Positions 18,901 through 27,485 of a stretch of DNA of 64,000 bases are shown here, one piece after another; the stretch's first letter is position 1; every line of letters begins with the position of its first letter. The DNA lies in the NCBI RefSeq assembly GCF_000373985.1, contig NZ_KB892913.1, positions 33,139-97,138 on the forward strand. The letters are read 5' to 3'. The position numbers and the translations under genes are program-made. The stretch is from Desulfobacter curvatus DSM 3379 (GTDB lineage: Bacteria; Desulfobacterota; Desulfobacteria; Desulfobacterales; Desulfobacteraceae). The notes beneath the pieces were generated by a model. The model was not told where the DNA came from. It was given only the letters and a program-made list of their open reading frames with translations, and did no database searches.

Positions 18901-21141
18901 AGCCTGCTGTTTTTGCACGACACAAAGGTGATCACCCTTCAAAACGGTTTAGGGGTATTCCGCCAGGCATTTACCCTGTCCGTGGAAGAGGCGGCCCTGA
19001 CCCGGCAGTACACCCGGGGAGATTACGAGCCCTTATCCCAGCATTATGAACAAAAAAATGTTCAGGTGCATGTCATGGAGAAATACGCCGAATTCGGCAT
19101 GGAAAAAATCCGCACCGCCCTGGACTTTGTCCGGGACTATTTTCAACACTCCCACGACAAGTTCATTCTCAGGTATTTCCCCGGACAAAAGAAAATAATC
19201 ACCACGGCCATGACGGCCAAAGCCTATGCAGATATTATCCAAAGCCTGGGGAATAAAGTGCAGGAGGCCATTGTGGCAGTCCCTGAGAACAGGAACCTGC
19301 TGGTGCTGGCCGGTCCGGGCTCGGGAAAGACAAGAACAATCGTCCACCGGTGTGCCTGGCTGATCAAGGCACGCTCAATCCCCCCGGAAAGTATTCTTGT
19401 CCTGTGCTTTAACCACGGCACCATGATTGAGCTTCGCACCAGAATCAAAGCCCTGACTGGAAAACGAAGCGCCCGGGTGACGGCCATGACCTTCCATGGT
19501 CTTGCCATGCGCATCACAGGCTGCTGCCTGATGGATTCACAGAATGGGCAAAACCGAAACCGGGAGATCAATTTTGATAAAGTGATTGACGAGGCTGTTG
19601 AAATTCTGGAAGGCAAACGGGAGATCCCCGGTATAGGCACGGACCAGGCCCGGCAGTACCTGCTTGCCCGGTACCGTTATATTCTGGTGGATGAATACCA
19701 GGACATTGACGCACGCCAGTACCAATTTATTACGGCACTCACCGGCCGGCTGGAAGCCGACGACGATGCAAAAATCGCCATCATGGCTGTGGGAGATGAT
19801 GACCAAAGCATTTACGGCTTCAGGGATGCTAACGTCAAATTCATTCATCGGTTCAAGGAAGATTATAATGCCCGGGAATTTTACCTCACCGAGAACTATC
19901 GCTGCCCCCACCCGGTAATTGAAGCCGCCAATGACCTGATTGCCAAAAACAGGCAGCGCATGAAAACGCAAGTACGGTGCCGGATCAATGACAAACGAAA
20001 ACATCTGGCCATGGCCCCTGACAAAACACCTGAAAAAGAGCGGGTAGCCATGGTCTGCTGCAAGGATATCCAAAGCCAGGCCGTCTATGCAGCCGCCCGC
20101 ATCAAAAAACTTCTGGACCAGGAAGGCGCAACCGTCCAAGACATTGCCGTGATATCCCGCCAAGGCATTGAATATCCCGCCCTTGTGGCTGTTCGCATGG
20201 CCCTGGCAAAACTTAAGATTCCCATCAGTTACAGTCTTAAATCAAGCCCTGGGTTCCCACTGTTTAAAATCCGGGAATTCCAGGAAACCTTAAATTTTTT
20301 TAATGAACATAAACATAAGAGCATGGCGCCTGAAGATCTAAAGGAAGCAGTCATGGCTCTTTTTGAAAACAGGTCTTCATGGACGGAGCAGGTCCGGGGA
20401 ATTTTAGATGATTTCTGTTCCATCATCAGCGGTACCGAGATCTCGGTTGCCCAGGCAAGGGAATTTTTCCTAAGCGCACTGCTCGAAGAGCAACAGGCCC
20501 GGAGAACGGGCACAGGCGTTTTTACCGGAACAGTCCACAGCATCAAGGGCATGGAGTTTAAACATGTGTTTATCCTGGACCACGGCTGGAAAAATAAAGA
20601 AATAGAAGAGGAGCGTCGTCTTTACTACGTCGGCATGACCCGGGCCATGGAACACCTGACGCTTTTTTCGGTTCAAAATTCAGGCAACCCGCACACCGCA
20701 GTTCTGGCCCGCCACCCATTTGTCTGCTGCAAGCAAGCGCCTGATACAAAAATAACAGGTTTTTCAAATGATGTGACCATCTCAATTCTTGGGATGGAAG
20801 ATCTTTACATCTCTTTTCCCCAACGGTTTGACAAAAATCATCCCATCCACGACCACCTGTCCGCCCTTAAAACAGGAGACCGTATATTTCTGAAAAAAGA
20901 TGGTGCTTATATCCGTATCCTCAATCCGGACCGCCAATGTGTGGGCAGCCTATCCCAAAAAGGCGTTGAAAAATGGAAATCCCGCCTGCCCGGCATCCTC
21001 AATGCCCAGGTGTTAGGGGTGGTCATCCGCAATGCCGATGAAAATAATTTACCGCTTAGAAATGAAAACAACATTGAACAGTGGTATCTGCCCATTGTGG
21101 AGATCCTTCACAGGAATTGTTCTCCTGAACAAAATCCATAA
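15904..21141 (+). CDS. Exonuclease-like/RecQ/UvrD helicase fusion
   Basis: A 1745-residue protein combining three nucleic-acid modules. About residues 38-200 resemble a DEDD 3'-5' exonuclease (IIDFEATPDGD, GHNIIKHDLAL, final Asp in NPVADAKLS); the usual His before the last Asp is not seen. About 300-680 is a RecQ helicase: PTGGGKS, FDEAHCLSKWGHDFRPDY, QEAGRAGRDQ. The middle (about 680-1080) is uncharacterised and helical. About 1120-1640 is a UvrD/Rep helicase: AGPGSGKTRT, VDEYQDID, GDDDQSIYGFRDA, TVHSIKGMEF, YVGMTRAME. RecQ and UvrD both translocate 3'-5', so one chain carries two motors of like polarity. ATG 15904 overlaps the previous TAA by one base. Likely DNA repair or recombination; defence is also possible. 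Confidence 0.9.
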   Translation: MEITQDIDQNSGRESGRIPSPAPTNLPAALPFDLKTYLANLLIIDFEATPDGDVFHIGAVFNGRVFNEVNISNPVPALKRLSQFAQGATYVLGHNIIKHDLALVREHCPDAEILSLIPIDTLVLSPLAFPENPYHRLIKGYKLLSTSKNNPVADAKLSMVLFEDELAAFLLLKKTEPGLIAFFAWAFDLPSGKFKGISRLFEKIGKEKPDESCARDLFLNLCQDRGCAKAAREIWKEICRTPNRKPELAYLVSWLRVAGGNSVLAGWVLHEFNGIADLVSRLRMACGDDACTFCAQHNNPERLLNKYFGFNAYRSIPDGRMLQREIVSASLSGRHHLAILPTGGGKSICYQIPALHLYERTGALTIVISPLKALMKDQVDNLNHATGTQAAAAINGSLTLPERGAVVEKVRLGDIGLLYISPEQLRNKSVVELIASRQVGCWIFDEAHCLSKWGHDFRPDYLHVADLIADQKKRSSRLPVIGAFTATAKKDVKEEIRQHFNEKLCLDLDGFEGGVDRDNLHFYVYPVTAAEKYDVIARTLNDNLSETKGSAIVYCASRKGTEALSQFLSERGIVCRAFHAGRTEPDKRNIQDEFVSGSIPVICATNAFGMGIDKKDIRLVIHADIPGSLENYLQEAGRAGRDQDLADCILLYEQDDIDSQFSLNAYSKLTLQDIKKILKVLKDRGKKHPEIVITPAEILRLAGYEHMGGDDQRARIAVAWLERRGFIRRDFNRTLFFKGVPLVKSLDEAEKKLKRLNLSRTVHSVYMTLLQTLFNEKKNALISADMLCEALSGIENLPDKYLDPRTIITELNNMANAGLIREGSVMTAFIRPKGKNSAGDLLDLFSRMEKNMADLMAELSPESSADKADLINLRLVAQRLKDKGFSTATTDICTTLLHIMAADQGESGGKSLKVAGKKGAEQQRVFVNVPWQILKERMDLRHRCARVCIDVIIKNLGPDLKSAQKEILGQFFLSDITQAMTQDIFLSGFKGNGNRLVEKSLLFLHDTKVITLQNGLGVFRQAFTLSVEEAALTRQYTRGDYEPLSQHYEQKNVQVHVMEKYAEFGMEKIRTALDFVRDYFQHSHDKFILRYFPGQKKIITTAMTAKAYADIIQSLGNKVQEAIVAVPENRNLLVLAGPGSGKTRTIVHRCAWLIKARSIPPESILVLCFNHGTMIELRTRIKALTGKRSARVTAMTFHGLAMRITGCCLMDSQNGQNRNREINFDKVIDEAVEILEGKREIPGIGTDQARQYLLARYRYILVDEYQDIDARQYQFITALTGRLEADDDAKIAIMAVGDDDQSIYGFRDANVKFIHRFKEDYNAREFYLTENYRCPHPVIEAANDLIAKNRQRMKTQVRCRINDKRKHLAMAPDKTPEKERVAMVCCKDIQSQAVYAAARIKKLLDQEGATVQDIAVISRQGIEYPALVAVRMALAKLKIPISYSLKSSPGFPLFKIREFQETLNFFNEHKHKSMAPEDLKEAVMALFENRSSWTEQVRGILDDFCSIISGTEISVAQAREFFLSALLEEQQARRTGTGVFTGTVHSIKGMEFKHVFILDHGWKNKEIEEERRLYYVGMTRAMEHLTLFSVQNSGNPHTAVLARHPFVCCKQAPDTKITGFSNDVTISILGMEDLYISFPQRFDKNHPIHDHLSALKTGDRIFLKKDGAYIRILNPDRQCVGSLSQKGVEKWKSRLPGILNAQVLGVVIRNADENNLPLRNENNIEQWYLPIVEILHRNCSPEQNP

Positions 21142-21153
21142 TAAACGCCGCAT

Positions 21154-21183
21154 GTAAAAAACAGTTAAGATATAGCTTTTTAC
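21154..21183. terminator. Weak inverted repeat between convergent genes
   Basis: GTAAAAA (21154-21160) and TTTTTAC (21177-21183) could pair across the short gap between the helicase and chemoreceptor genes, which converge here. The stem is AT-only, so it may serve as a weak terminator in both directions. Confidence 0.35.
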
Positions 21184-21196
21184 AGGTTCATCGTCT

Positions 21197-22633
21197 TCAA
21201 CTTAAATAAAGATCATCAAGAAGCGTAAACAGTTCTTTTCTGGCATTTTCAAACTCTTTAAGTTTTTCATTCGCAGCGGTTTCATTTTTCTGGTTATAGA
21301 GCGAAACAATTTCCCTGGCTATGTCATGTACTGCTTTATGGGGTCTCTCAATATCTTTGAATGATTGCATTTGTGTAAAATCTCCCTTAGCCGAGTCATA
21401 CCATTTGCCAAGTATACAATCATGGTGACCGGTGACCTCTTCAGGCTGCATCAGCTTTCGCCCTTCCAGCACAGCTTCAAGATTAATTTTCCAATTCAAG
21501 TGCGCAGTTTTTACGGTCCCGATATCAAATAGAGGCGGTTTAACCTGAATATGAGAGACCGATTGATCCATTGCGTACACCAAATCATTCAGCACATGGG
21601 AGTACTCCCTTACCTCAAGGCAACGATTTGTGATCTGATCGGTGGTATCGCGAACCCTGACGATATCGCCGGCAACTCCCTGATTAGCTTGGGAGGCCTG
21701 GGAAATATTGCTGCTGATTTCCAGTATCCCCTCAGAGACCTGCGAAATATTGGTAGAGATCTCACCACTTGCTATGGCCTGTTGTTCAACGGCACTTGCA
21801 ACGGTCTCAACCAGTTCGCTTACCATTAAAATGGTTTTTGATATGGTATTGATAGCCCCGATTACCTGGGAGGTTGTCGATTGGATGCTGTTAATTTGCA
21901 TTTTAATATCATGGGTTGATTCTCCGGTCTGTTTGGCCAGTTCCTTTATTTCATTGGCAACAACAGCAAACCCTTTACCAGCCTCTCCGGCCCTGGCGGC
22001 CTCAATGGTGGCGTTAAGCGCAAGCAGGTTGGTCTGACTGGATATTTCCTCAATGGCAGCCGTGACTTTGTCAATTTTTTGGGCGGCTGATCCAAGCGCC
22101 TCGACATTTTGAGAAGCATTCTTGGCTTTCGCTACCGCCTCGGAACTCACATTTTTGGCCTGGGAAGTGTTCTTTGAGATTTGGTTGATGGTAGCAGTCA
22201 TTTCCTCAGATGCGGTTGCAACAATTGAAACATTAATGCTTGACTGCTCCATTGCTGCGGCCACAGTATTCATACTGGAATTCACTTCTTCTGCAGCGGC
22301 AGATACGGTATCCGCCAAATCGTACAACCGCATGGCACCATCGGTCAATTCATCAGCAGCGTTACTCATGGCTCCGGAAGTTGCGCCAAGTGTAGAAATA
22401 TTCCCGCCCGCCAGGCGAAATACTTTGCTCCAGTTATGCCGTATTTTCTCGACCAGAACCATTGCGCCATGCCCTGTGTTACCAGGAGGAACAGAGTTGT
22501 CTGTCTGCAGATTATTTTTTGAAATCAACTCTATTCTATCAGTAAAATCAGAGGTAATATTTTTGTATTTAAAATAAAAATAAAATACACCCCCCAGGCA
22601 AACAAATGAAAAAGCCCCTATTATAATGTTCAT
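21197..22633 (-). CDS. Methyl-accepting chemotaxis protein with CZB domain
   Basis: A chemoreceptor of about 478 residues. There is one N-terminal membrane helix (about 3-24) and no periplasmic domain or clear HAMP. A long helical signalling hairpin has the conserved tip ([37 protein letters not shown]). The C-terminal CZB domain (about 365-478) carries zinc-ligand-like residues: His in HLNWK, CILGKWY, and [11 protein letters not shown] domains bind zinc and have been linked to sensing oxidised chlorine species or zinc. No che kinase cluster is adjacent. ATG 22633 is preferred over ATG 22639 because AAGGA has proper spacing only to the second. It stands alone, convergent with the helicase. 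Confidence 0.9.
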   Translation of the reverse strand: MNIIIGAFSFVCLGGVFYFYFKYKNITSDFTDRIELISKNNLQTDNSVPPGNTGHGAMVLVEKIRHNWSKVFRLAGGNISTLGATSGAMSNAADELTDGAMRLYDLADTVSAAAEEVNSSMNTVAAAMEQSSINVSIVATASEEMTATINQISKNTSQAKNVSSEAVAKAKNASQNVEALGSAAQKIDKVTAAIEEISSQTNLLALNATIEAARAGEAGKGFAVVANEIKELAKQTGESTHDIKMQINSIQSTTSQVIGAINTISKTILMVSELVETVASAVEQQAIASGEISTNISQVSEGILEISSNISQASQANQGVAGDIVRVRDTTDQITNRCLEVREYSHVLNDLVYAMDQSVSHIQVKPPLFDIGTVKTAHLNWKINLEAVLEGRKLMQPEEVTGHHDCILGKWYDSAKGDFTQMQSFKDIERPHKAVHDIAREIVSLYNQKNETAANEKLKEFENARKELFTLLDDLYLS

Positions 22634-22778
22634 AGTCATTTCCTTAAAAATAGAATTCGCGACAGATTGAATCTAAACTTTATAAAATATGAATTGATTT
22701 AGAAATTAAACATCCTTTTATCAAAAATTACAACAGTCGATTTAAATGCGATTACCCTGTCGGAATATCCCGAGAGAA

Positions 22779-23627
22779 TCATGGCATGGGATCAAAATGA
22801 AGAGACAGCCCGACACCGGCATCCTTCAACGGCGCCACTCCGGCCAGAGCAATCTTTGAATCAAGACCCGTGCAGTGGCAGGCATGAAGGGCCATGGGCC
22901 TGGTCTGCCTGAAGTAATCCAGGGTTCCCGCCATCTGGGAGGCCGACGGATTGAGCAGATGGAAACCGCCGATGATGTCAGCAATCCGTTCGTCCCCACA
23001 CACCCTTTGGGCATGGGAAACGATGTTGCAGATTCCTGCATGGGAACATCCTGTGATAATGACAAGTCCCTGGTCCGACTTATAGGCCAAGGCGGAATCG
23101 TCCCAAATCAAGTCTGGAACAGCCCCGTCAGGTGTTTGCTTCATCCCGATGGGCGTTTGGCCTTCAAAGGTGTTTTCCCTGGGGATTTCACCTAAAAAAA
23201 CAAGGCGGGAACTTAAATTAACCGGGATTCTGGCCAGGGCCAATTCCATGTGGCGACCGGCCTTTTCCTTTGTCACCAAACACCCGATCTCTGCCAGATT
23301 GCCAATCCGCACTGAAGAAAAGACTTCCGGATGGGCCACAAGTTTCGGATGTTTTATGTCCAGACCTTCAATGGTACGTTCGGTCAGGTAACGGATAAAA
23401 GGGTCCAGTCCCCAGGTATGATCTAGGTGGCTGTGGGAAAGGACCAGAAAATCCAGATTAGACAAATCCTTCCCCAATTTCTCAGCGTTTTTTAAAAACA
23501 GGTCTGAATACCCCAGATCAAAAAGCACCTTTACATCTTCATCTTCAATCAGAATTGACAATCCCGGCTCGGCTGTCAGATACCGGTCTATAAGCGTATT
23601 GTTGTCTACCAGCAGGGTAAGATCCAT
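22779..23627 (-). CDS. MBL-fold metal-dependent hydrolase
   Basis: A 282-residue metallo-beta-lactamase-fold protein with the metal motif H65-S-H67-L-D69-H70. A later GCSHAGICNIV and a C-terminal HACHCTG supply further ligands. It most resembles the MBL subgroup annotated in archaea and anaerobes as ribofuranosylaminobenzene 5'-phosphate synthase-like (MptE/COG1237); the substrate cannot be told from sequence. The start ATG is preceded by AAGGATACACC. The AF1514-like gene lies 55 bases upstream on the same strand, so the two may be co-transcribed. Confidence 0.85.
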   Translation of the reverse strand: MDLTLLVDNNTLIDRYLTAEPGLSILIEDEDVKVLFDLGYSDLFLKNAEKLGKDLSNLDFLVLSHSHLDHTWGLDPFIRYLTERTIEGLDIKHPKLVAHPEVFSSVRIGNLAEIGCLVTKEKAGRHMELALARIPVNLSSRLVFLGEIPRENTFEGQTPIGMKQTPDGAVPDLIWDDSALAYKSDQGLVIITGCSHAGICNIVSHAQRVCGDERIADIIGGFHLLNPSASQMAGTLDYFRQTRPMALHACHCTGLDSKIALAGVAPLKDAGVGLSLHFDPMP

Positions 23628-23682
23628 GGTGTATCCTTAAACGGTATATGTGCCAAGTCAATTGTCCTATCGCTGCAAACAA

Positions 23683-23982
23683 TCAAATTTTAAGCACCAT
23701 GAACAGATATTCCCCGTCATTGACATCAATGGTGAGATTTGCGCCCCTGCCCTGGGCATAACGAATCCAGAAAGGCTGATCACCGATGCCGCACTCATAA
23801 TCCGGAAAGGTCTGCCCGGTAATCCCGTTTTTCCATGACAGGATCATGGGATGAGAACAAAGCTCAAGCGCTTTCTCTTTGGCCGCCTGTTTGGCCGCAG
23901 CAAAATCCAGGTCTGGCAAATTAATATTCATATTGATATATTCTTCGGACTGGTTTTGGGAGATACTGCCGATTGCTACCAT
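23683..23982 (-). CDS. AF1514-like small protein
   Basis: A 99-residue protein. An N-terminal MNINLPDLDFAAAKQAA and a central HPMILSW..GITG resemble the AF1514 family (DUF5619) as I remember it; function unknown. GGAGG followed by TTATT immediately precedes ATG 23982, which decides the start against longer in-frame options. It lies just upstream of the MBL hydrolase gene on the same strand. Confidence 0.6.
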   Translation of the reverse strand: MVAIGSISQNQSEEYINMNINLPDLDFAAAKQAAKEKALELCSHPMILSWKNGITGQTFPDYECGIGDQPFWIRYAQGRGANLTIDVNDGEYLFMVLKI

Positions 23983-24032
23983 AATAACCTCCATATATCG
24001 GTATGGGTTTAACATCGAGGCCGTACGTGCAG

Positions 24033-24052
24033 TTTTCACGTCCTTGTGAAAA
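24033..24052. promoter_or_regulatory. Operator-like inverted repeat
   Basis: TTTTCAC-GTCCTT-GTGAAAA is a perfect 7-base inverted repeat with a 6-base spacer. It lies in the divergent gap between the AF1514-like gene (-) and mtgA (+). It has the size and symmetry of a dimeric regulator site; no regulator can be named. Confidence 0.45.
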
Positions 24053-24129
24053 GATAAGCCCTGATTTATGGTTTGGCAATGTTCTTAACAAATTGATAAC
24101 GACATACCGAAGCGCAACCCAATAGAAGA

Positions 24130-24822
24130 GTGAAAAGAAAATTAATGACCTGGATAAAAAAAATCATTGCCGGGCTGGTTATTGCCGTGATGGCAACTAC
24201 CGTTTTCCAGGTCGCAATTTTCAGGTATCTTAATCCCCCCTTCACAGTCAACATGATCTATGAAAAAGCCATTGCAGCCCACAAAAAGATGCCGTTCAAG
24301 CCCAGGTCCTATGAATGGAAGGATTTAGAACAGATTTCCGTGTATCTGCAGCGGGCCGTGCTGGCCTCCGAAGACCAGCGATTCATGAACCATCATGGTT
24401 TTGATTTCAGGGAAATAAAAATTGCTCTAAAGGACATCATTGCCCAAAAGGGATTTAGGGGAGCATCCACCATCAGCATGCAGACAGCCCGCTCCCTTTT
24501 TCTCCCCTCAAGCCGAACATTGGCCAGAAAAATTGCCGAAGCCTGGTACACGGTCCTGATTGAACTGCTCTGGGATAAAAAAAGAATTCTGGAGATGTAT
24601 CTGAATACCGTGGATTGGGGAAGGGCCAATGTGGGTGCCCAGGCGGCAGCCCGGGCTTATTTCTCCTGCGATGCCAAAAATTTAACAGCTAAACAGGCAG
24701 CCCTTTTGACCGCCATCCTGCCAAGCCCCCACAAATGGTCTGCAATCTCCCCCGGTCCCCATGTACTGCAGCGTCAAGCACGCATCTTGAAACAAATGAG
24801 AAACATGCCGGTACTAAAATAA
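24130..24822 (+). CDS. mtgA: Monofunctional biosynthetic peptidoglycan transglycosylase
   Basis: A 230-residue glycosyltransferase family 51 protein. A membrane anchor (about 8-30) is followed by the GT51 motif 1 with catalytic Glu81 (ASEDQRFMNHHG) and motif 2 (GASTISMQTARSLFL). Motif 3 (WYTVLIELLWDKKRILEMYLN) and GAQAAARAYF come next. It polymerises lipid II into glycan strands at the periplasmic face. There is no transpeptidase domain, matching MtgA length. Start GTG 24130 gives a basic N-terminus (KRK) before the anchor; ATG 24145 is an alternative. A repeat begins at its stop codon. Confidence 0.92.
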   Translation: MKRKLMTWIKKIIAGLVIAVMATTVFQVAIFRYLNPPFTVNMIYEKAIAAHKKMPFKPRSYEWKDLEQISVYLQRAVLASEDQRFMNHHGFDFREIKIALKDIIAQKGFRGASTISMQTARSLFLPSSRTLARKIAEAWYTVLIELLWDKKRILEMYLNTVDWGRANVGAQAAARAYFSCDAKNLTAKQAALLTAILPSPHKWSAISPGPHVLQRQARILKQMRNMPVLK

Positions 24823-24922
24823 CGGCCACGGGCCGTCCTTGGTCTATCTACACCCAGGCTTCGGCCCACAACAAAAACAGAAAGAATCCAGTTGGTTGCT
24901 GGGAACTCTCTTATAAAAATAT
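24821..24922 (+). repeat. Dispersed hairpin repeat, copy B (long form)
   Basis: Starts at the mtgA stop codon with AACGGCCACGGGCCGTCCTT. The hairpin is at 24830-24867. The tail CACAACAAAAACAGAAAG... runs to the 3' end of the convergent peptidyl-prolyl isomerase gene. By eye it is about 80-85% identical to copy A over 100 bases. Confidence 0.8.
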
Positions 24923-26005
24923 TTACTGGAAGTCTACCAGTTCGACGTCGAAGATCAGGGTAGACTTGGGCGGGATCGCACCAGGATATCCCCGCTCCCC
25001 ATATGCCAGGGGATAAGGTATCAACAGTTGCCGGGCCTCGCCTTTTTTCATGCCTTCAATCCCGATATCCCAACCTTTGATCACCTGCCCCTTGCCAAGG
25101 ACGAATTCAATGGGTGCGCCCCGGTCCCTGGAGGAATCAAACTTTTTGCCGTCGATGAACATCCCCGTATAATGCACCTGCACTCTAGCCCCGAAGGTAA
25201 CGGCAGAACCGTTTCCTTCCTGCACCGGTACATACATCAAACCGGATTCGGTTTCCACGGCATCGGGATATTTTTCATGCATCTGTTTTTTAAACGCTTC
25301 CATATCTTTGGCTCCCCTGTTTGCAATAATGGCATCAAATCCGGCCTGGTCTGTTCTGAAAGCCTTTGCCTCGTCCCCGATAGCCAGGATCTCAACGGTC
25401 TTGATTTTATCCCCTTTTTCAATGGCATTGACCACCGCCATGCCCCTGACCACCTTGCCGAATACCGTGTGTTTGCCGTCCAGCCAGGGTGTGGCTTCAT
25501 GGGTAATGAAAAACTGGCTGCCATTGGTGCCGGGGCCGGAATTGGCCATGGATAAAATTCCGGGGCCATCATGTTTTAATTCAGGGCGAAATTCGTCCGG
25601 GAACCGGTATCCCGGACCTCCCCGGCCCGTGCCTTCAGGGTCCCCGCCCTGAATCATAAAATCAGGGATGACCCGGTGGAATGATAGCCCATCGTAAAAC
25701 TTTTCGCCTTTTTTAACATTTGTATCCATTTTCCCCAGGGCAAGCCCTGCAAAATTGGTCACCGTCAACGGGGCCTGTTTGTAAAAAAGCCGAAGAAGAA
25801 TGGTCCCTTTATCCGTATCCATTTTTGCATACAGACCGTCTGCAAGCTGAGCCCCGTCTTGGGCCAGTGCACCGGAAGGAATCGTAGTCAAAGAAAAAAG
25901 AATCCCCCAGGCCAGGACAAATCTTAATATTTTAAAACTAATCTGATTACAACAACATAAAAATGTGCCATAGCCGAGCCGAGCGGTTTTATTATTATCT
26001 TTCAT
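24923..26005 (-). CDS. Secreted cyclophilin-FKBP fusion peptidyl-prolyl isomerase
   Basis: A protein of about 360 residues with a signal sequence ([24 protein letters not shown]). A cyclophilin domain (about 55-210; [32 protein letters not shown]) is followed by a linker and an FKBP domain (about 255-360; [46 protein letters not shown]). Both domains keep recognisable active-site residues. Cyclophilin-FKBP chimeras (dual-family PPIases) are known but uncommon. It is probably periplasmic and helps fold exported proteins. ATG 26005 is chosen because AGGA lies 8-9 bases upstream; ATG 26014 is too close to it. It converges with mtgA. Confidence 0.9.
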   Translation of the reverse strand: MKDNNKTARLGYGTFLCCCNQISFKILRFVLAWGILFSLTTIPSGALAQDGAQLADGLYAKMDTDKGTILLRLFYKQAPLTVTNFAGLALGKMDTNVKKGEKFYDGLSFHRVIPDFMIQGGDPEGTGRGGPGYRFPDEFRPELKHDGPGILSMANSGPGTNGSQFFITHEATPWLDGKHTVFGKVVRGMAVVNAIEKGDKIKTVEILAIGDEAKAFRTDQAGFDAIIANRGAKDMEAFKKQMHEKYPDAVETESGLMYVPVQEGNGSAVTFGARVQVHYTGMFIDGKKFDSSRDRGAPIEFVLGKGQVIKGWDIGIEGMKKGEARQLLIPYPLAYGERGYPGAIPPKSTLIFDVELVDFQ

Positions 26006-26235
26006 CTGATGCATCCTGAATTTGATTTTTCTTAATGTTGCCGTGTAACCGGAACAATTGAGATTTATGGCCTTAAGTCCCGGTACCTGGACCCAATTTT
26101 GGATCGAATATTACCATGTTTCTTCCAAAACACAAACGCCTTTGACCTTGATGTTGCAAAATTCAATCCGGCATTCAGATATGAAACACAAAGCAATCTA
26201 TATGAATTTAAAGACAAATCACATCCAACCATACA

Positions 26236-26258
26236 AATTGTTTCACAATGCAACAATT
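26236..26258. promoter_or_regulatory. Putative activator site GTTTCA-N3-TGCAAC
   Basis: GTTTCACAATGCAAC (26240-26254) is an imperfect dyad, enclosed by the perfect inverted repeat AATTGTT/AACAATT. Similar 15-mers occur at 37697-37711 and 37782-37796. It lies about 105-120 bases upstream of the start predicted from the sigma-54 promoter, a normal distance for an enhancer-binding activator. Confidence 0.5.
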
Positions 26259-26333
26259 CATAAGAACATGACCAAGCGATTCTCATAAAAATAATTCACA
26301 ATAAATTAAGGCAATTACACTTCTTTACACCTC

Positions 26334-26350
26334 CGGCACAATAGTTGCCA
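26334..26350 (+). promoter_or_regulatory. Sigma-54 (-24/-12) promoter
   Basis: CGGCAC-AATAG-TTGCC has GG at 26335-26336 and GC at 26347-26348, separated by exactly 10 bases. It matches the TGGCAC-N5-TTGCW consensus except at the first T and last base. Transcription would start near 26360, about 50 bases before the ATG of the next gene. Confidence 0.65.
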
Positions 26351-26412
26351 TAGTTATTATCTAAAGATTTTTAAAACGCAATAAAGAAGGGCCGTTAGCA
26401 AAGGAGACAGAC

Positions 26413-27348
26413 ATGAGTGTCATCACATTTTTTGGAAGAGCCTACACAGGTAAAGCACAACTGGCACAAAAGGCAGCAGACGTACTGGGTTGTAAGGTGT
26501 TGTACGACCAGGACATCATTGATGCGGCAGCCGAAAAGTACAATTTAAAAAAATGCCGTATTGAAAGCAGTATTTTTAAAGATCCGCCTTTTGCGGACCG
26601 GTATACACCGGTTAAAGCGAAGTGTATCGCAGCGGTAAGGTCTGTCCTGGCTGACAAAATCGAACAGGGCCCTGTTGTTGTCAGCGGATTTTTAGGCAGA
26701 TTGATCCCGCCAGAAATGGGGCTGCACATTTTGGTCACAGCGCCAAAGGGTTTCAGAAACCGGAACATACAGCGCGAGACAGGCAAAAAAACCGGCGTTG
26801 ATACAAAAAAGTACCTGGAACTTAGTGACGAAGCGTTTTTACGCTGGTCCCTTTACCTGCGGTCAGCGGAAAGCCGCAGACCCATGGATTGTGACGGCGT
26901 TGTGAATGTGACCACCACCGGACTATCCGATCTGATTGAACTGATTTCCAGTGCCGCGGAAAACAAAAAAGAAGAGATGACCCCCCAAGAATTTGCTCTG
27001 TCCGCTGAAGTCTCTCACCTCATGGCTGAAAAAGGCCATCCGGTTTCCGTGGCAGCACGACATGATCAGTTGGACCTTGTTGTCCATAAACCCGTACTAA
27101 TGTTTTCCAGGTACGGCAAAAAACTGGCAGCCCTGGTCCAATCCGTTAACGGAGTAAAGAAAATCAACACTAGAAGCGGCAGGCTATTTTACCAAACAGA
27201 TATCCTTCCGGGCAGCAATTATTTCAAAACCCCGACTTCAGCCCCGATTAAAAAACAATATGAACAACTTTACAAAAGGGTTACAGAACGCCGCCCATCC
27301 TTTATGAACCGTGTAGCACCAGAGCCACAACTGGTTGCCCATGCCTGA
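26413..27348 (+). CDS. Cytidylate kinase-like family protein
   Basis: A 311-residue protein with an N-terminal P-loop-like motif (FFGRAYTGK, followed by Ala not Ser/Thr). The fold resembles cytidylate-kinase-like proteins (PF13189): a DQDIIDAAAE helix and an Arg-rich region (RNRNIQRETGKKTG). The C-terminal 120 residues after the kinase fold are of unknown type. The altered P-loop leaves enzymatic activity open. Such genes are common in sulfate reducers without known role. It has its own sigma-54 promoter and AAGGAG Shine-Dalgarno and is followed by two strong terminators, so it is a single-gene unit. Confidence 0.75.
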   Translation: MSVITFFGRAYTGKAQLAQKAADVLGCKVLYDQDIIDAAAEKYNLKKCRIESSIFKDPPFADRYTPVKAKCIAAVRSVLADKIEQGPVVVSGFLGRLIPPEMGLHILVTAPKGFRNRNIQRETGKKTGVDTKKYLELSDEAFLRWSLYLRSAESRRPMDCDGVVNVTTTGLSDLIELISSAAENKKEEMTPQEFALSAEVSHLMAEKGHPVSVAARHDQLDLVVHKPVLMFSRYGKKLAALVQSVNGVKKINTRSGRLFYQTDILPGSNYFKTPTSAPIKKQYEQLYKRVTERRPSFMNRVAPEPQLVAHA

Positions 27349-27351
27349 TGT

Positions 27352-27380
27352 AAAGGCGGCATTTTAACGCCGCCTTTTTT
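27352..27380 (+). terminator. Rho-independent terminator
   Basis: AAAGGCGGC-ATTTTAAC-GCCGCCTTTTTT follows the cytidylate-kinase-like gene by 4 bases: a 9-base stem with an oligo-T tail. Confidence 0.9.
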
Positions 27381-27382
27381 AA

Positions 27383-27428
27383 ACCACAGCCGGTGCCCAT
27401 CCTGTCTTTCCGGCTGTGGTTTTTTCTT
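27383..27428. terminator. Second terminator hairpin, possibly bidirectional
   Basis: ACCACAGCCGG (27383-27393) pairs perfectly with CCGGCTGTGGT (27410-27420), followed by TTTTTCTTTT. It is preceded by AAs on the other side, so it may also act weakly on the convergent kinase gene at 27486. Confidence 0.8.
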
Positions 27429-27485
27429 TTACCCGAATCAAATTTAAAAAGTGATACCTAAAAGCTATGGAAATTCCTATACGCT

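Larger units (their letters stand above)
26006..26412. other. Intergenic regulatory region of the cytidylate-kinase-like gene
   Basis: A 400-base divergent gap. It holds an inverted repeat AATTGTT-N9-AACAATT (26236-26258), inside which lies GTTTCACAATGCAAC. A sigma-54 promoter follows at 26334-26350 and a Shine-Dalgarno AAGGAGACAGAC before the next gene. No protein is supported here; one open frame (26058-26288) has no family features. Confidence 0.6.

Noticed and set aside
22640..22700. Sigma-28-like promoter for the chemoreceptor
   Set aside because: TAAA-N15-GTCGCGAA matches only five of eight bases of the -10 element.
26058..26288. Open frame of 76 codons before the cytidylate-kinase-like gene
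   Set aside because: No Shine-Dalgarno, no family pattern, and it spans regulatory dyads.
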